The notes beneath the pieces were generated by a model. It saw only the letters and a list, made by a program, of their open reading frames with translations. It did not search any database and had not been told where the DNA came from. Of a stretch of DNA of 64,000 bases, positions 36,747 through 45,113 are shown piece by piece. Both the position numbers and the translations under genes were made by a program. Position 1 is the stretch's first letter, and each line of letters opens with the position of its first letter. This DNA is from Thiosocius sp963736445 (lineage in GTDB: Bacteria; Pseudomonadota; Gammaproteobacteria; Chromatiales; Chromatiaceae): positions 1 to 64,000 of the forward strand of contig CAVTOY010000014.1 in NCBI GenBank assembly GCA_963736445.1, in the 5' to 3' direction.

Positions 36747-37829
36747 ATGAGCGCGGGAAAGGTGATGGTCGGCCTGTCGGGCGGGGTGGATTCCTCGGTC
36801 GCCGCGCTGCGGCTGCTCGAGCAGGGCTGGGCGGTCGAAGGGCTGTTCATGAAAAACTGGGAGGAGGATGACAGCGAGGACTATTGCAGCGCGGCAGAGG
36901 ACCTGGCCGATGCGCAGGCCGTCGCTGACCTGCTCGCGATTCCGCTGCATACGGTCAATTTCGCTACAGAGTACTGGGATCGCGTCTTTGCCTATTTCCT
37001 CGATGAGTATCGCGCTGGCCGCACCCCGAATCCCGACGTGCTGTGCAATCGTGAGATCAAGTTCAAGGCCTTTCTGGATTACGCATTGCAGCTCGGCGCC
37101 GACCGGATTGCGACCGGTCACTACGCCGGTCTGCGCTGCGCAGATTCCGGCTGCCAGCTGCTGCGCGCGCACGACGAGCGCAAGGATCAGACCTATTTTC
37201 TCTACATGCTGGGACAGCACGCATTGCGCCATAGCCTCTTTCCACTGCACGACCTGGAGAAATCGCAGGTGCGGGCGCTGGCGGAGAAAGCGTGTTTTCC
37301 GAATCACAAAAAGAAGGACAGCACCGGTATCTGCTTTATCGGCGAGCGCCGATTCCGGGACTTCCTGGCGCGCTATCTGCCCGCGAATCCGGGCGATATC
37401 GAGACGGACGATGGCCGGGTGATCGGTCGCCACCAGGGACTGATGTACTACACCCAGGGACAGCGCCATGGCCTCGGTCTCGGCGGAATGGCCGATGCGT
37501 CGGATGACCCCTGGTATGTCATCGACAAAGACCTCGGGCGCAACGTACTGACAGTGGCTCAGGGACATGACAATCCGGTGCTGTATCACGATCGATTGAC
37601 CGCACGACAACTGCACTGGATCAGTGGCAGCGCGCCGGCACGACAGTTTCGCTGCACAGCCCGCTGCCGCCATCGACAGCCACTGCAGCCCTGCAGCGTC
37701 GCTGTCGATGACTCGGCCTTACGGCTTCAGTTCGATCAACCTCAGCGTGCCATCACCCCGGGCCAGTCAGTCGTTTTGTACGACGGCGACCGCTGCCTGG
37801 GGGGTGCCATTATCGAGCAGACCCCATGA
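36747..37829 (+). CDS. mnmA: tRNA-specific 2-thiouridylase MnmA
   Basis: 360 residues. PP-loop MVGLSGGVDSSVAALRLLEQ, catalytic cysteines in NPDVLCNREIKF and STGICFIGERRF, and a C-terminal beta-barrel. Adds sulfur at the wobble uridine of Lys, Glu and Gln tRNAs with ATP and a sulfur-relay donor. Ends overlapping hflD by four bases. Confidence 0.97.
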   Translation: MSAGKVMVGLSGGVDSSVAALRLLEQGWAVEGLFMKNWEEDDSEDYCSAAEDLADAQAVADLLAIPLHTVNFATEYWDRVFAYFLDEYRAGRTPNPDVLCNREIKFKAFLDYALQLGADRIATGHYAGLRCADSGCQLLRAHDERKDQTYFLYMLGQHALRHSLFPLHDLEKSQVRALAEKACFPNHKKKDSTGICFIGERRFRDFLARYLPANPGDIETDDGRVIGRHQGLMYYTQGQRHGLGLGGMADASDDPWYVIDKDLGRNVLTVAQGHDNPVLYHDRLTARQLHWISGSAPARQFRCTARCRHRQPLQPCSVAVDDSALRLQFDQPQRAITPGQSVVLYDGDRCLGGAIIEQTP

Positions 37830-38464
37830 CGCAATACTCCGATGCCGATCGTACTGTCGCCCTGGGCGGTGTCTTTCAGGCGGCACGACTGGCACGCGAT
37901 ATCGCGCGCAACGGCATGTGCGACGCCGCGGCCTTCGAGGCCAGCCGTGAGTCGCTGTTCGATTTCACGCCGGCGTCGGTGATCGCCGTGTTCGGCGGGC
38001 CACAGGGCATTGCCCTCGGGCTGCAGTCGCTCTCGAAGCAGCTAGCGCACCCGGAACAGCGTGATCTCGAGATATCTCGCTATGTGATTGCGCTGCTGCA
38101 TCTCACCGACCGGCTGGTTCGCAGCGGGCCCTCGATGCAGAAGCTGCATGATGACCTCACCGCATTGGGCCGCCGCCGTGAACACATCGAACTGGCCGAG
38201 TCAGTGCAGCACGAAGAACTCGCGCAGATCTATCAGGATCGAATCAGCGTGCTCGGGCCGCGCATCATCATTCGTGGCGAACCACTGCATCTTCAGAATC
38301 CGGAGAACACCACACGCATTCGTGCCGCGCTGCTCGCCGGCATACGTGCAGGGGTGCTCTGGCGGCAGGCCGGTGGCAAGAAATGGCAGATGCTGCTGCG
38401 GCGCCGTACGATCATTTCTACAGCCCGTGAACTGACTCACAAGATCGATAAAGACGCGCCTTGA
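37826..38464 (+). CDS. hflD: HflD homologue
   Basis: 212 residues, all-helical. QAARLARDIARNGMCD, LGLQSLSKQL and RIIIRGEPLHLQNPENTTRI are typical of HflD, a membrane-associated protein that in E. coli affects lambda CII stability. Coupled with mnmA by ATGA overlap; purB follows after one extra gene. Confidence 0.93.
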   Translation: MTQYSDADRTVALGGVFQAARLARDIARNGMCDAAAFEASRESLFDFTPASVIAVFGGPQGIALGLQSLSKQLAHPEQRDLEISRYVIALLHLTDRLVRSGPSMQKLHDDLTALGRRREHIELAESVQHEELAQIYQDRISVLGPRIIIRGEPLHLQNPENTTRIRAALLAGIRAGVLWRQAGGKKWQMLLRRRTIISTARELTHKIDKDAP

Positions 38465-38524
38465 ATCCTGGCCGAGCGGGTGGTTGACTGCGCCGGACAA
38501 TTCCAGACTTGCCGAGAGACCAAA

Positions 38525-39148
38525 ATGAAGACTCTAAAGATCCTACTGTTGAGCCTGCCGCTGTCGTTGACCGGCTGCTCTGAATCTCCGACTGAACAGG
38601 CAGCCGACGACGCGAACGCCGGCAGCGAACTCAAGGACCAGGCAAAGGCGTGGACCGAGCAGACGAAGAAACTCGGTGAGACCGCCTGGCAATCCACCAA
38701 GGATGCCGCCAGCAGCGCGGCCAATACGGGGCAACAATATTATGATTCCGCCAAACAGAAGACCGGTGAGATCGTCGATGTCACCAAGGAAAAGGCGGTC
38801 GAAGTCTACGAGGTGAGCAAGGCGAAGACGGGTGAGCTCTATGAGGCCGCCAAGGAAAGCACCGCGGGCGCCTATCAGGAGTCCAAAGAGAAATCCGGCG
38901 AGCTCTACGAGGCCGCCAAGGAAACCGCCGCGAGCAGCTATGAAGCGACCGCGAAGAAATCCAGTGAACTTTATGAGACGGCCAAGGAGACCACCGCGAG
39001 CGGCTATGAGACTACCAAGGAGACATCTGCTGAATTATATGACGCGGCCAAGGCCGAGGGCACCGAGTTGATGGACCAGGTCAGCGAGCCGCCGCCCGTG
39101 GTCGAGGAGCCGGCGGGCAGCGGGGAGATGATGCAGCCCGGCCAATGA
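38525..39148 (+). CDS. Lipoprotein with LEA-like amphipathic repeats
   Basis: 207 residues. The signal peptide ends in the lipobox LTGC, so the mature protein is anchored by a lipidated Cys. From about residue 60 to 180 it consists of repeats built on GELYEAAKE and variants (SGELYEAAKETAASSYEAT, SELYETAKETTASGYETT) with a period of about 22 residues, divisible into 11s. This Ala-Lys-Glu-Thr composition with regular Tyr recalls LEA group 3 and apolipoprotein-like helices, which protect membranes and proteins during drying or osmotic stress. It sits between hflD and purB, where many relatives have nothing. Function is inferred from composition only. Confidence 0.75.
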   Translation: MKTLKILLLSLPLSLTGCSESPTEQAADDANAGSELKDQAKAWTEQTKKLGETAWQSTKDAASSAANTGQQYYDSAKQKTGEIVDVTKEKAVEVYEVSKAKTGELYEAAKESTAGAYQESKEKSGELYEAAKETAASSYEATAKKSSELYETAKETTASGYETTKETSAELYDAAKAEGTELMDQVSEPPPVVEEPAGSGEMMQPGQ

Positions 39149-39190
39149 CGGCCGCCCGCAGCAGGAAATCGGTGAGATTTGCAGGCTAGT

Positions 39191-39215
39191 AGCCCGGCCC
39201 AGGCCGGGCTTTTTT
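39191..39215 (+). terminator. Rho-independent terminator after the lipoprotein gene
   Basis: AGCCCGGC, loop CCAG, GCCGGGCT, then TTTTT. It starts 42 bases after the stop codon and separates the lipoprotein from purB. Confidence 0.9.
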
Positions 39216-39307
39216 GTGTCGCCCTGGGCGCATGCGTCGCAGCAACATATAGGCTAGCAGAGGCCGTATAATCCGCGGTTTGGCGTTGCGACTGGAGATT
39301 GCGTCTC

Positions 39308-40675
39308 ATGGAGCTCGACAGCCTCACGGCGATTTCACCCCTCGATGGCCGCTATGCGGATAAGACCATCGATCTGCGCCCAATCTTCAGTGAGTTCGGG
39401 CTGATCCGCCACCGGGTGGCCGTCGAGATCCGCTGGCTGCAGTCACTGGCGGACCATCCCGGCATCCCCGAGGTGCCGCCGTTCAGCCCACAGGCGCGCG
39501 ACGAACTCGAACGCATCGTCGCCGAATTTGGCGTCGTGGATGCGCAGCGCATCAAGACGATCGAGCGCAGCACCAACCACGATGTCAAGGCGGTCGAGTA
39601 TCTGATCAAGGAGAAGATCGCGGCCAACCCCGAACTCGAAAATGTCAGCGAGTTCGTCCATTTCGCCTGTACCTCCGAGGACATCAACAATCTGTCACAT
39701 GCGCTGATGTTGCGCGAGGGCCGAGATGGCCAGTTGCTGCCCCTGGCCGATGAGATAATCGGGGCGATCCGCCGCCTCGCCCATGCCAATGCCCAGCAAC
39801 CCATGTTGTCGCGCACGCATGGCCAGCCCGCCTCGCCGACGACACTCGGCAAAGAGATGGCGAACGTCGTCGCGCGCCTGGTGCGACAGCGCCAACAGAT
39901 CGCCAGCGTCACACTGCTGGGCAAGATAAACGGTGCCGTGGGCGGTTATAATGCGCACCTGGTGGCCTACCCGGATGTCGACTGGGCCGCACATGCCCGA
40001 CAGTTCGTCGAGTCGCTGGGAATCGTCTGGAATCCCTATACCATCCAGATCGAGCCGCATGACTACATGGCCGAACTGTTCGATGCGATTGCCCGATTCA
40101 ACACCGTCCTAATCGATTTCTGCCGCGATGTCTGGGGCTACATCGCGATCGGCTATTTCAAACAGAAGACGGTCGCCGGTGAGATAGGCTCCTCCACCAT
40201 GCCGCACAAGGTGAACCCGATCGATTTCGAGAACGCCGAGGGGAATCTCGGCATGGCCAACGCCGTGTTCGACCATCTCGCCGGTAAACTGCCCATCTCG
40301 CGCTGGCAGCGCGACTTGACCGACTCTACCGTGCTCCGCAATGTCGGAGTGGGGTTTGCCTATTCGCTAATCGCCTGGCAATCAGCGCTGCGAGGCATTG
40401 GAAAGCTCGAGGTGGACGCGCAGCGCCTCGCGGCAGATCTGGACGCGAATTGGGAGGTGCTCGCCGAACCCATCCAGACCGTTATGCGACGCTACGGCAT
40501 CGAACAACCGTATGAAAAACTCAAGGCGTTGACGCGCGGTCAGCGCGTCGATCAGGCCGGTATCGAGGCGTTTATCGACGGCCTGTCACTGCCGGAAGCG
40601 GTGAAGAGCGAGTTGAAGAAGCTGACGCCCCAGACCTATATCGGCAACGCGGCATCCCAGGCGCGCCAAGTCTGA
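39308..40675 (+). CDS. purB: Adenylosuccinate lyase
   Basis: 455 residues. MELDSLTAISPLDGRYADKT at the start, TSEDINNLSH, LSRTHGQPASPTTLGKEMAN with the active-site His, and the signature GSSTMPHKVNPIDFENAEGN with the mobile catalytic Ser. Cleaves SAICAR and adenylosuccinate, releasing fumarate. ATG 39308 with GGAGA upstream preferred to the TTG at 39299. Confidence 0.97.
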   Translation: MELDSLTAISPLDGRYADKTIDLRPIFSEFGLIRHRVAVEIRWLQSLADHPGIPEVPPFSPQARDELERIVAEFGVVDAQRIKTIERSTNHDVKAVEYLIKEKIAANPELENVSEFVHFACTSEDINNLSHALMLREGRDGQLLPLADEIIGAIRRLAHANAQQPMLSRTHGQPASPTTLGKEMANVVARLVRQRQQIASVTLLGKINGAVGGYNAHLVAYPDVDWAAHARQFVESLGIVWNPYTIQIEPHDYMAELFDAIARFNTVLIDFCRDVWGYIAIGYFKQKTVAGEIGSSTMPHKVNPIDFENAEGNLGMANAVFDHLAGKLPISRWQRDLTDSTVLRNVGVGFAYSLIAWQSALRGIGKLEVDAQRLAADLDANWEVLAEPIQTVMRRYGIEQPYEKLKALTRGQRVDQAGIEAFIDGLSLPEAVKSELKKLTPQTYIGNAASQARQV

Positions 40676-40697
40676 ACGGCGCCGGAGTCGCGTGCGC

Positions 40698-40727
40698 AAA
40701 AAAAGCCGCACCCAAGCAGGGTGCGGC
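40698..40727 (-). terminator. Terminator of the OmpA-like gene, minus strand
   Basis: GCCGCACCC / GGGTGCGGC form a 9-bp stem around AAGCA; on the minus strand it is followed by seven T. It lies 24 bases past the OmpA-like stop and also 22 bases past purB, so it may work in both directions. Confidence 0.88.
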
Positions 40728-40750
40728 CTTCTCGGTTCGCGCTACGCCGC

Positions 40751-41509
40751 TTACTTCGTGTTGATCTCCACACGACGGTTCATTGCACGCCCTTCGCGGG
40801 TGGCGTTGCTGGCGACCGGGGCGCTCTCGCCCATGCCCTTCACGGTAATGCGTGACATGCTCACGCCTTTACCCTCCAGATAGTTCGCAGCCGACTGAGC
40901 ACGACGCTCGGACAGACCCAGATTATAGGCCTCCGGGCCGGTGCTGTCGGTGTGGCCCACGATCTCGAGCATCTCGTTGCCCTTCGACGCCTTGACGTTG
41001 GCGGCGACGTCATCCAGCTCATCGAGCATCTTCCGCTTCAGCACCGCGCTGTCGAAGTCGAAATGGTCTGCCGTCACTTGGATGCTCATGCTGGCGATGA
41101 TCTCGCAGCCGTTCGCATCGACCTTGGCACCAGCCGGAGTCCCCGGGCACTGATCCAGATAATCCGGTACCCCGTCACCGTCGCTGTCTACCGGACAGCC
41201 ATTTGCATCGACACCCACACCCTTAGGGGTATTCGGACATTTGTCTCTGCTGTCCGGCACGCCGTCGCCGTCCGAGTCCGGCTCAGCCTCGGCCATCACC
41301 TCCTCGACACAGCCCATGGCGTCCATGCTGCCGCCCTGGGCGTTCCAGCACTCGCCGTAGTTGGTCTTCACGCCTTCCCCGCTGGGGTTAGACAAAAATT
41401 CGGGCCCTCCGTGGGCCGCGGCCATGACCGCGCCGGCGGATAGACTGATGACAAGGCTCAGCGGCACGGCGAACGCGCTGGTATGGTATCTACTCGTTTT
41501 GTGAAACAT
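40751..41509 (-). CDS. OmpA-family outer-membrane protein with thrombospondin-3 repeats
   Basis: 252 residues. A signal peptide is followed by a Gly- and Asn-rich segment, two calcium-binding TSP3-type repeats (DSDGDGVPDSRDKCPNTP, DSDGDGVPDYLDQCPGTP) and the OmpA C-terminal peptidoglycan-binding domain (EIVGHTDSTGPEAYNLGLSE). No eight-strand N-terminal barrel is present, so it is probably periplasmic or lipid-free and wall-associated. GGGGAGA precedes the ATG. Confidence 0.88.
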   Translation of the reverse strand: MFHKTSRYHTSAFAVPLSLVISLSAGAVMAAAHGGPEFLSNPSGEGVKTNYGECWNAQGGSMDAMGCVEEVMAEAEPDSDGDGVPDSRDKCPNTPKGVGVDANGCPVDSDGDGVPDYLDQCPGTPAGAKVDANGCEIIASMSIQVTADHFDFDSAVLKRKMLDELDDVAANVKASKGNEMLEIVGHTDSTGPEAYNLGLSERRAQSAANYLEGKGVSMSRITVKGMGESAPVASNATREGRAMNRRVEINTK

Positions 41510-41936
41510 GATTTATCTCCCCAGGTCTTGAAAATTCTTCGCGGAAATGTTCTTCGGAGTTGTGGAACGAGGCCAATGTGCCGCCGCCGGCGGTTAATGG
41601 GCTCCTCCGCGCGCATTAGACCACCAATTTCCCGGACTGCAAGCCCCCAGTGCGCAGAATCGACAAATTTTGCCGCATCCTCGCCCCTCTGACCGAGCAA
41701 TCTATCGCAAATGTTACCTTCTGTTAATTTTCTGATCCTTTGCATGAGCAGCCGCACAATGCGGCTTTGTGACCTGCGCCACGGCACGCTCAACACGATC
41801 CGCCTAGGCTGGAGTTGCACTGGTTGGTTGTCTGGGTTGCCTCTTCTCCGGCCAGCAGACCGGCCGACTCGTGACTCCCGCTCGGACTGCCGCCAGGGTA
41901 GGCGTCAGTCCTTTTTTTCCGGCGCAGGAGGCAGCG
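41510..41936. other. Divergent intergenic region between the OmpA-like gene and roxA
   Basis: About 425 bases. It should contain both promoters, none clearly assigned. The first 66 bases of the open frame leading into roxA (41871-41936) are not counted as coding. The stretch AGGAGG at 41925-41930 serves the roxA start. Confidence 0.4.
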
Positions 41937-43118
41937 GTGAACGGCAGCGGAGAACGGCTGCGGTTTCCCCGGGGGCTCGATGGCGAGACATTCCTGCGCG
42001 ATTATTGGCAGAAGCAGCCGCTGTTGATGCCGGCGGCCCTACCCACACAGAGCTTCACCCTTACTCCCGAGGAACTCGCCGGACTGGCCTGCGAACCGGA
42101 GTTCGAGTCCCGCCTCATTATCGAGGGCGACGGGAGTCGCTGGGAGGTCCGCCATGGGCCCTTCGATGAGGCCGACTTCGCCGCACTGCCAGAATCGCAC
42201 TGGACGCTGCTGGTCCAGGATGTCGACAAACACATCACAGACACGGTCTCTCTGATTGAGTCCTTCGACATGGTGCCTGATTGGCGTATCGATGACATCA
42301 TGATCAGCTATGCCACCGACCAGGGTGGCGTCGGCCCGCACAGCGACGCCTATGACGTCTTTCTCATGCAGGCATCCGGCCGCCGGCGCTGGCGGATCAG
42401 TGACCGGCACTACACGGAAAGCGACCTCCTGCCGGGCATTGATCAACGCATCCTGGCGCGTTTTCACACCGCCCAGGAATGGATGCTCGAGCCCGGCGAC
42501 GTGCTGTATCTTCCGCCGGGAGTGGCGCATTGGGGGACCGCTGAGGGTCCATGCATGACCTATTCGCTCGGATTTCGCGCCCCCAGTCAGAAGGAGCTGG
42601 CATCCGACTGGTTTCAGCACCTCGTATCGCTCAGCGACGAACGTCGCCTGGACGACCCCGACGATCTGCAGGCCGACAGCCGTGCACAATTGACTGCTGG
42701 TGTATTCCGGCGCGCGGCCCAGTTGCTGAACGAGCTGCCTGACACGCACTCCGACGACTTTCGACGTTGGCTCGGCCGCTATCTCACCGAACCCAAGGCG
42801 CAGTTTGAGATCCCGCCGCGTAATCCCGCATGGCAGCACGCAGACCTCGCGGACTGCCTCCAAAAGGGACAGGCACTGCGGCGGCATCCTTTTGCACGTA
42901 TTGCCTGGACATTGTTGCACGATGCCCAGGTGGTCTTGTTCATGCAAGGAGAGGACCTGACGCTGCCGTCCTTGCTGCAACCCATGGTCAGACAGATTGC
43001 CGAACGGCGTCTCATAGAGGCCGAAGAGATCACCCAGTTGATCGCCGCGACGCCCGAGGCCGACGCACTGCTGTTGAGAGTGGTCAACGAAGGTATTCTC
43101 GAAGTTGGTGAGGAATGA
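41937..43118 (+). CDS. roxA: JmjC/cupin ribosomal oxygenase RoxA (L16 arginine hydroxylase)
   Basis: About 393 residues. The 2-oxoglutarate/Fe(II) motif reads GPHSDAYDVFLMQASGRRRW (HxD) with the distal His in YLPPGVAHWGT. It matches E. coli YcfD/RoxA, which hydroxylates an arginine of ribosomal protein L16. The GTG at 41937 with AGGAGG six bases upstream is preferred to the ATG at 41871. The following GNAT gene starts three bases after the stop. Confidence 0.92.
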   Translation: MNGSGERLRFPRGLDGETFLRDYWQKQPLLMPAALPTQSFTLTPEELAGLACEPEFESRLIIEGDGSRWEVRHGPFDEADFAALPESHWTLLVQDVDKHITDTVSLIESFDMVPDWRIDDIMISYATDQGGVGPHSDAYDVFLMQASGRRRWRISDRHYTESDLLPGIDQRILARFHTAQEWMLEPGDVLYLPPGVAHWGTAEGPCMTYSLGFRAPSQKELASDWFQHLVSLSDERRLDDPDDLQADSRAQLTAGVFRRAAQLLNELPDTHSDDFRRWLGRYLTEPKAQFEIPPRNPAWQHADLADCLQKGQALRRHPFARIAWTLLHDAQVVLFMQGEDLTLPSLLQPMVRQIAERRLIEAEEITQLIAATPEADALLLRVVNEGILEVGEE

Positions 43119-43121
43119 TCG

Positions 43122-43559
43122 ATGGACGCCGTGATAGCGCAAGTGGACTGGAACCAGAAGAAGTCGGTGCTGCTGGCGATCCGATTTGCTGTGTTCGTCG
43201 ACGAACAGGGCGTGCCGGCGGAACTGGAGCAGGATGATCACGACCCCGCCGCGATTCACTTGCTGGTAACCAGTCAGGCCGGTGAACCCATCGCGACTGC
43301 CCGTATGCTCGCGGACGGACACATCGGACGCATGGCGGTGCTGCCTGCCTGGCGATGCCGCGGCATCGGTGCCGCGACGCTGCGCCGACTCATCGAGATC
43401 GCGGCCGCACAAGGCCGGCGCGAGGTGTTCCTGCACGCACAGTGTCAGGCCGAGCCGTTTTACCGGCGACTCGGTTTCGTCGCCGAGGGCGAGGAATTCC
43501 AAGATGCGGGGATTTCACATCGTCGCATGCGTGCCGCTATTCCAAATTACGACAGCTAA
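43122..43559 (+). CDS. GNAT-family acetyltransferase (ElaA-like)
   Basis: 145 residues. IRFAVFVDEQGVPAELEQDD, IGRMAVLPAWRCRGIGAATL with the acetyl-CoA-binding RxxGIG loop, and HAQCQAEPFYRRLGFVAEGE are typical of the ElaA/YjdJ-type GNATs. Substrate unknown. Close spacing to roxA suggests one transcript. Confidence 0.88.
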   Translation: MDAVIAQVDWNQKKSVLLAIRFAVFVDEQGVPAELEQDDHDPAAIHLLVTSQAGEPIATARMLADGHIGRMAVLPAWRCRGIGAATLRRLIEIAAAQGRREVFLHAQCQAEPFYRRLGFVAEGEEFQDAGISHRRMRAAIPNYDS

Positions 43560-43577
43560 CCCCCCCAAGGAGGTCGT

Positions 43578-44381
43578 ATGCGACGTCTGATCGTCATCGC
43601 GCTGCTCTGCCTCAGCGGCAGTATTCTCGCCGACGGTACCCAGGTCGAAGTAATCCAGATCATGAGCCGGCCTGCAGCGACCTTGATAGATATGCTCACT
43701 CCATTGATCGGCAAGCACAGCAGCGTATCGGCCCACCACGACAAACTCGTCGTCAAAGGCACCCGGGCCGAGATAGACGCCATCCGCACACTGCTGCGCG
43801 ATCTCGATCGTCCAGCACGCCGCCTGCTCATCGAGGTGCGTCAACTCGGTAGCCAGTCGCTGTCGTCGAAGGATTTCGGCTACGGCGTGCATACCGACAA
43901 CGTGCGCCTTGGGCGGGTGGCGCCGGGCAGTGATGCGAGCATCAGCTTTCAGGGTCTCCAGACCCGCGGCCGCGACGACGGTCTGCAGCGAGTCCAGGCG
44001 CTCGACGGACTTCCCGCCACGATCCGTGTCGGACAGTCGGTGCCCGTCTATCAGGCCTATGAGTACATCGGACGTTACCCCGTTGCCCGGGGATACGAGG
44101 TCGATTATCGAGACACTGCCAGCGGCTTCATCGCCCTGCCGCGCGTGCACGGCGATCAGGTGACCGTCGAGATCTTTCAGCAGCAGGAAAGGCCAAGCTA
44201 TAATGGTCGTTTCGACCACCAGCAGGCAGCGACTGTGCTGCGCGGCAGTCTTGGCCAGTGGCTGACACTCGGTTCAATCGGCGGTACCGCGAGCGATTCG
44301 GGAAATGCCATCGGCCGCTCTTTCCAGACGCATCGTACGCAGGACCGACAACTCGAACTGCGCGTCCTGGCGATCGACTGA
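43578..44381 (+). CDS. Exported protein with a secretin N-type domain
   Basis: 267 residues. Signal peptide MRRLIVIALLCLSGSILA; residues 22-95 (ATLIDMLTPLIGKHSSVSAH, GTRAEIDAIRTLLRDLDRPA) look like the N1/NolW domain of secretins. The rest, including VRVGQSVPVY-like ATIRVGQSVPVYQAYEYIGR, resembles the region before a secretin pore, but the pore-forming domain is absent. AAGGAGG precedes the ATG. It may be a periplasmic partner of a secretin or a degenerate secretin; no type II or IV genes lie nearby. Confidence 0.6.
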   Translation: MRRLIVIALLCLSGSILADGTQVEVIQIMSRPAATLIDMLTPLIGKHSSVSAHHDKLVVKGTRAEIDAIRTLLRDLDRPARRLLIEVRQLGSQSLSSKDFGYGVHTDNVRLGRVAPGSDASISFQGLQTRGRDDGLQRVQALDGLPATIRVGQSVPVYQAYEYIGRYPVARGYEVDYRDTASGFIALPRVHGDQVTVEIFQQQERPSYNGRFDHQQAATVLRGSLGQWLTLGSIGGTASDSGNAIGRSFQTHRTQDRQLELRVLAID

Positions 44382-44413
44382 AACCCTCGGGCGTGGGCTT
44401 AGCAATATGCGGC

Positions 44414-45019
44414 TTAGCCCGGGATCCCCCATTTCTGGAGCAAGGCGTCGCGGTTGGCCTCCAGCCACTGCAGGGCCATGATCACACTGGTGGTGTTCAG
44501 CCGACCGAACAACTCCGCCACGGCCTCCTCACGCGGCATAATCGCCACGCGCATCTCTTCGCCTTCCTGCTCGAGGCCGTGAATACCGCCGGCTTGGCAG
44601 CATCGACCCTGCCGCAGTAGAGATTGATGCGTTCGACCGACATCCCCGGACTAACAAAGAACTCACCAATATGGGTCAATGCGATGAGCTGGCAGCCGGC
44701 CTCCTCGACCACCTCACGCCGCGCGACGGATTCTGGCGATCTCATGTGCACGATCACAGAAGCCAGACACCGTCTCGATCGTCCACGGCGGATCGACTGT
44801 ACCCATCGAACCGACGCGAAACTGCTCGACCAGGACCAGGCTGTCATGTAGCGGGTCGTAGAGCAATACCGACACCGCCGCCAACCGCTCGATGCGCTCG
44901 CGGGTGATCTCGGCACACCAACCGCCATGAAAGCTCGAGTGGCGCAGCCGATAGCGCTTCATCTGGAAGAAGCCGTCGAGGATCGTCTGGTTTTCGAGCA
45001 GCTCGTATTCCCGCGTCAT
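44414..45019 (-). CDS. Nudix hydrolase, ADP-ribose pyrophosphatase type, two frameshifts
   Basis: MTREYELLENQTILDGFFQM and VSVLLYDPLHDSLVLVEQFR, then ESVARREVVEEAGC (Nudix box), GEFFVSPGMSVERINLYCGR and finally GLEQEGEEMRVAIMPREEAV lie in alternating frames; breaks near 44745 (+1) and 44600 (-1). Corrected it is about 201 residues, normal for NudF. Hydrolyses ADP-ribose to AMP and ribose-5-phosphate. AAGGGGA lies eight bases upstream of the ATG. The glycine-led part of the Nudix box (GFCDRAHE) is atypical. Confidence 0.8.
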
Positions 45020-45113
45020 CGATGCGTCCCCTTGGCGGTGCCGCGGGCGCGCCACGCACGACCGGCCGATCACAGAGTAGCCTGAGCCGAAAGAACAGAG
45101 CGTTCGGCGCAAC

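Noticed and set aside
42039..43502. 487-codon minus-strand frame opposite roxA and the GNAT gene
   Set aside because: Shadow; the plus-strand genes have clear motifs and ribosome-binding sites.
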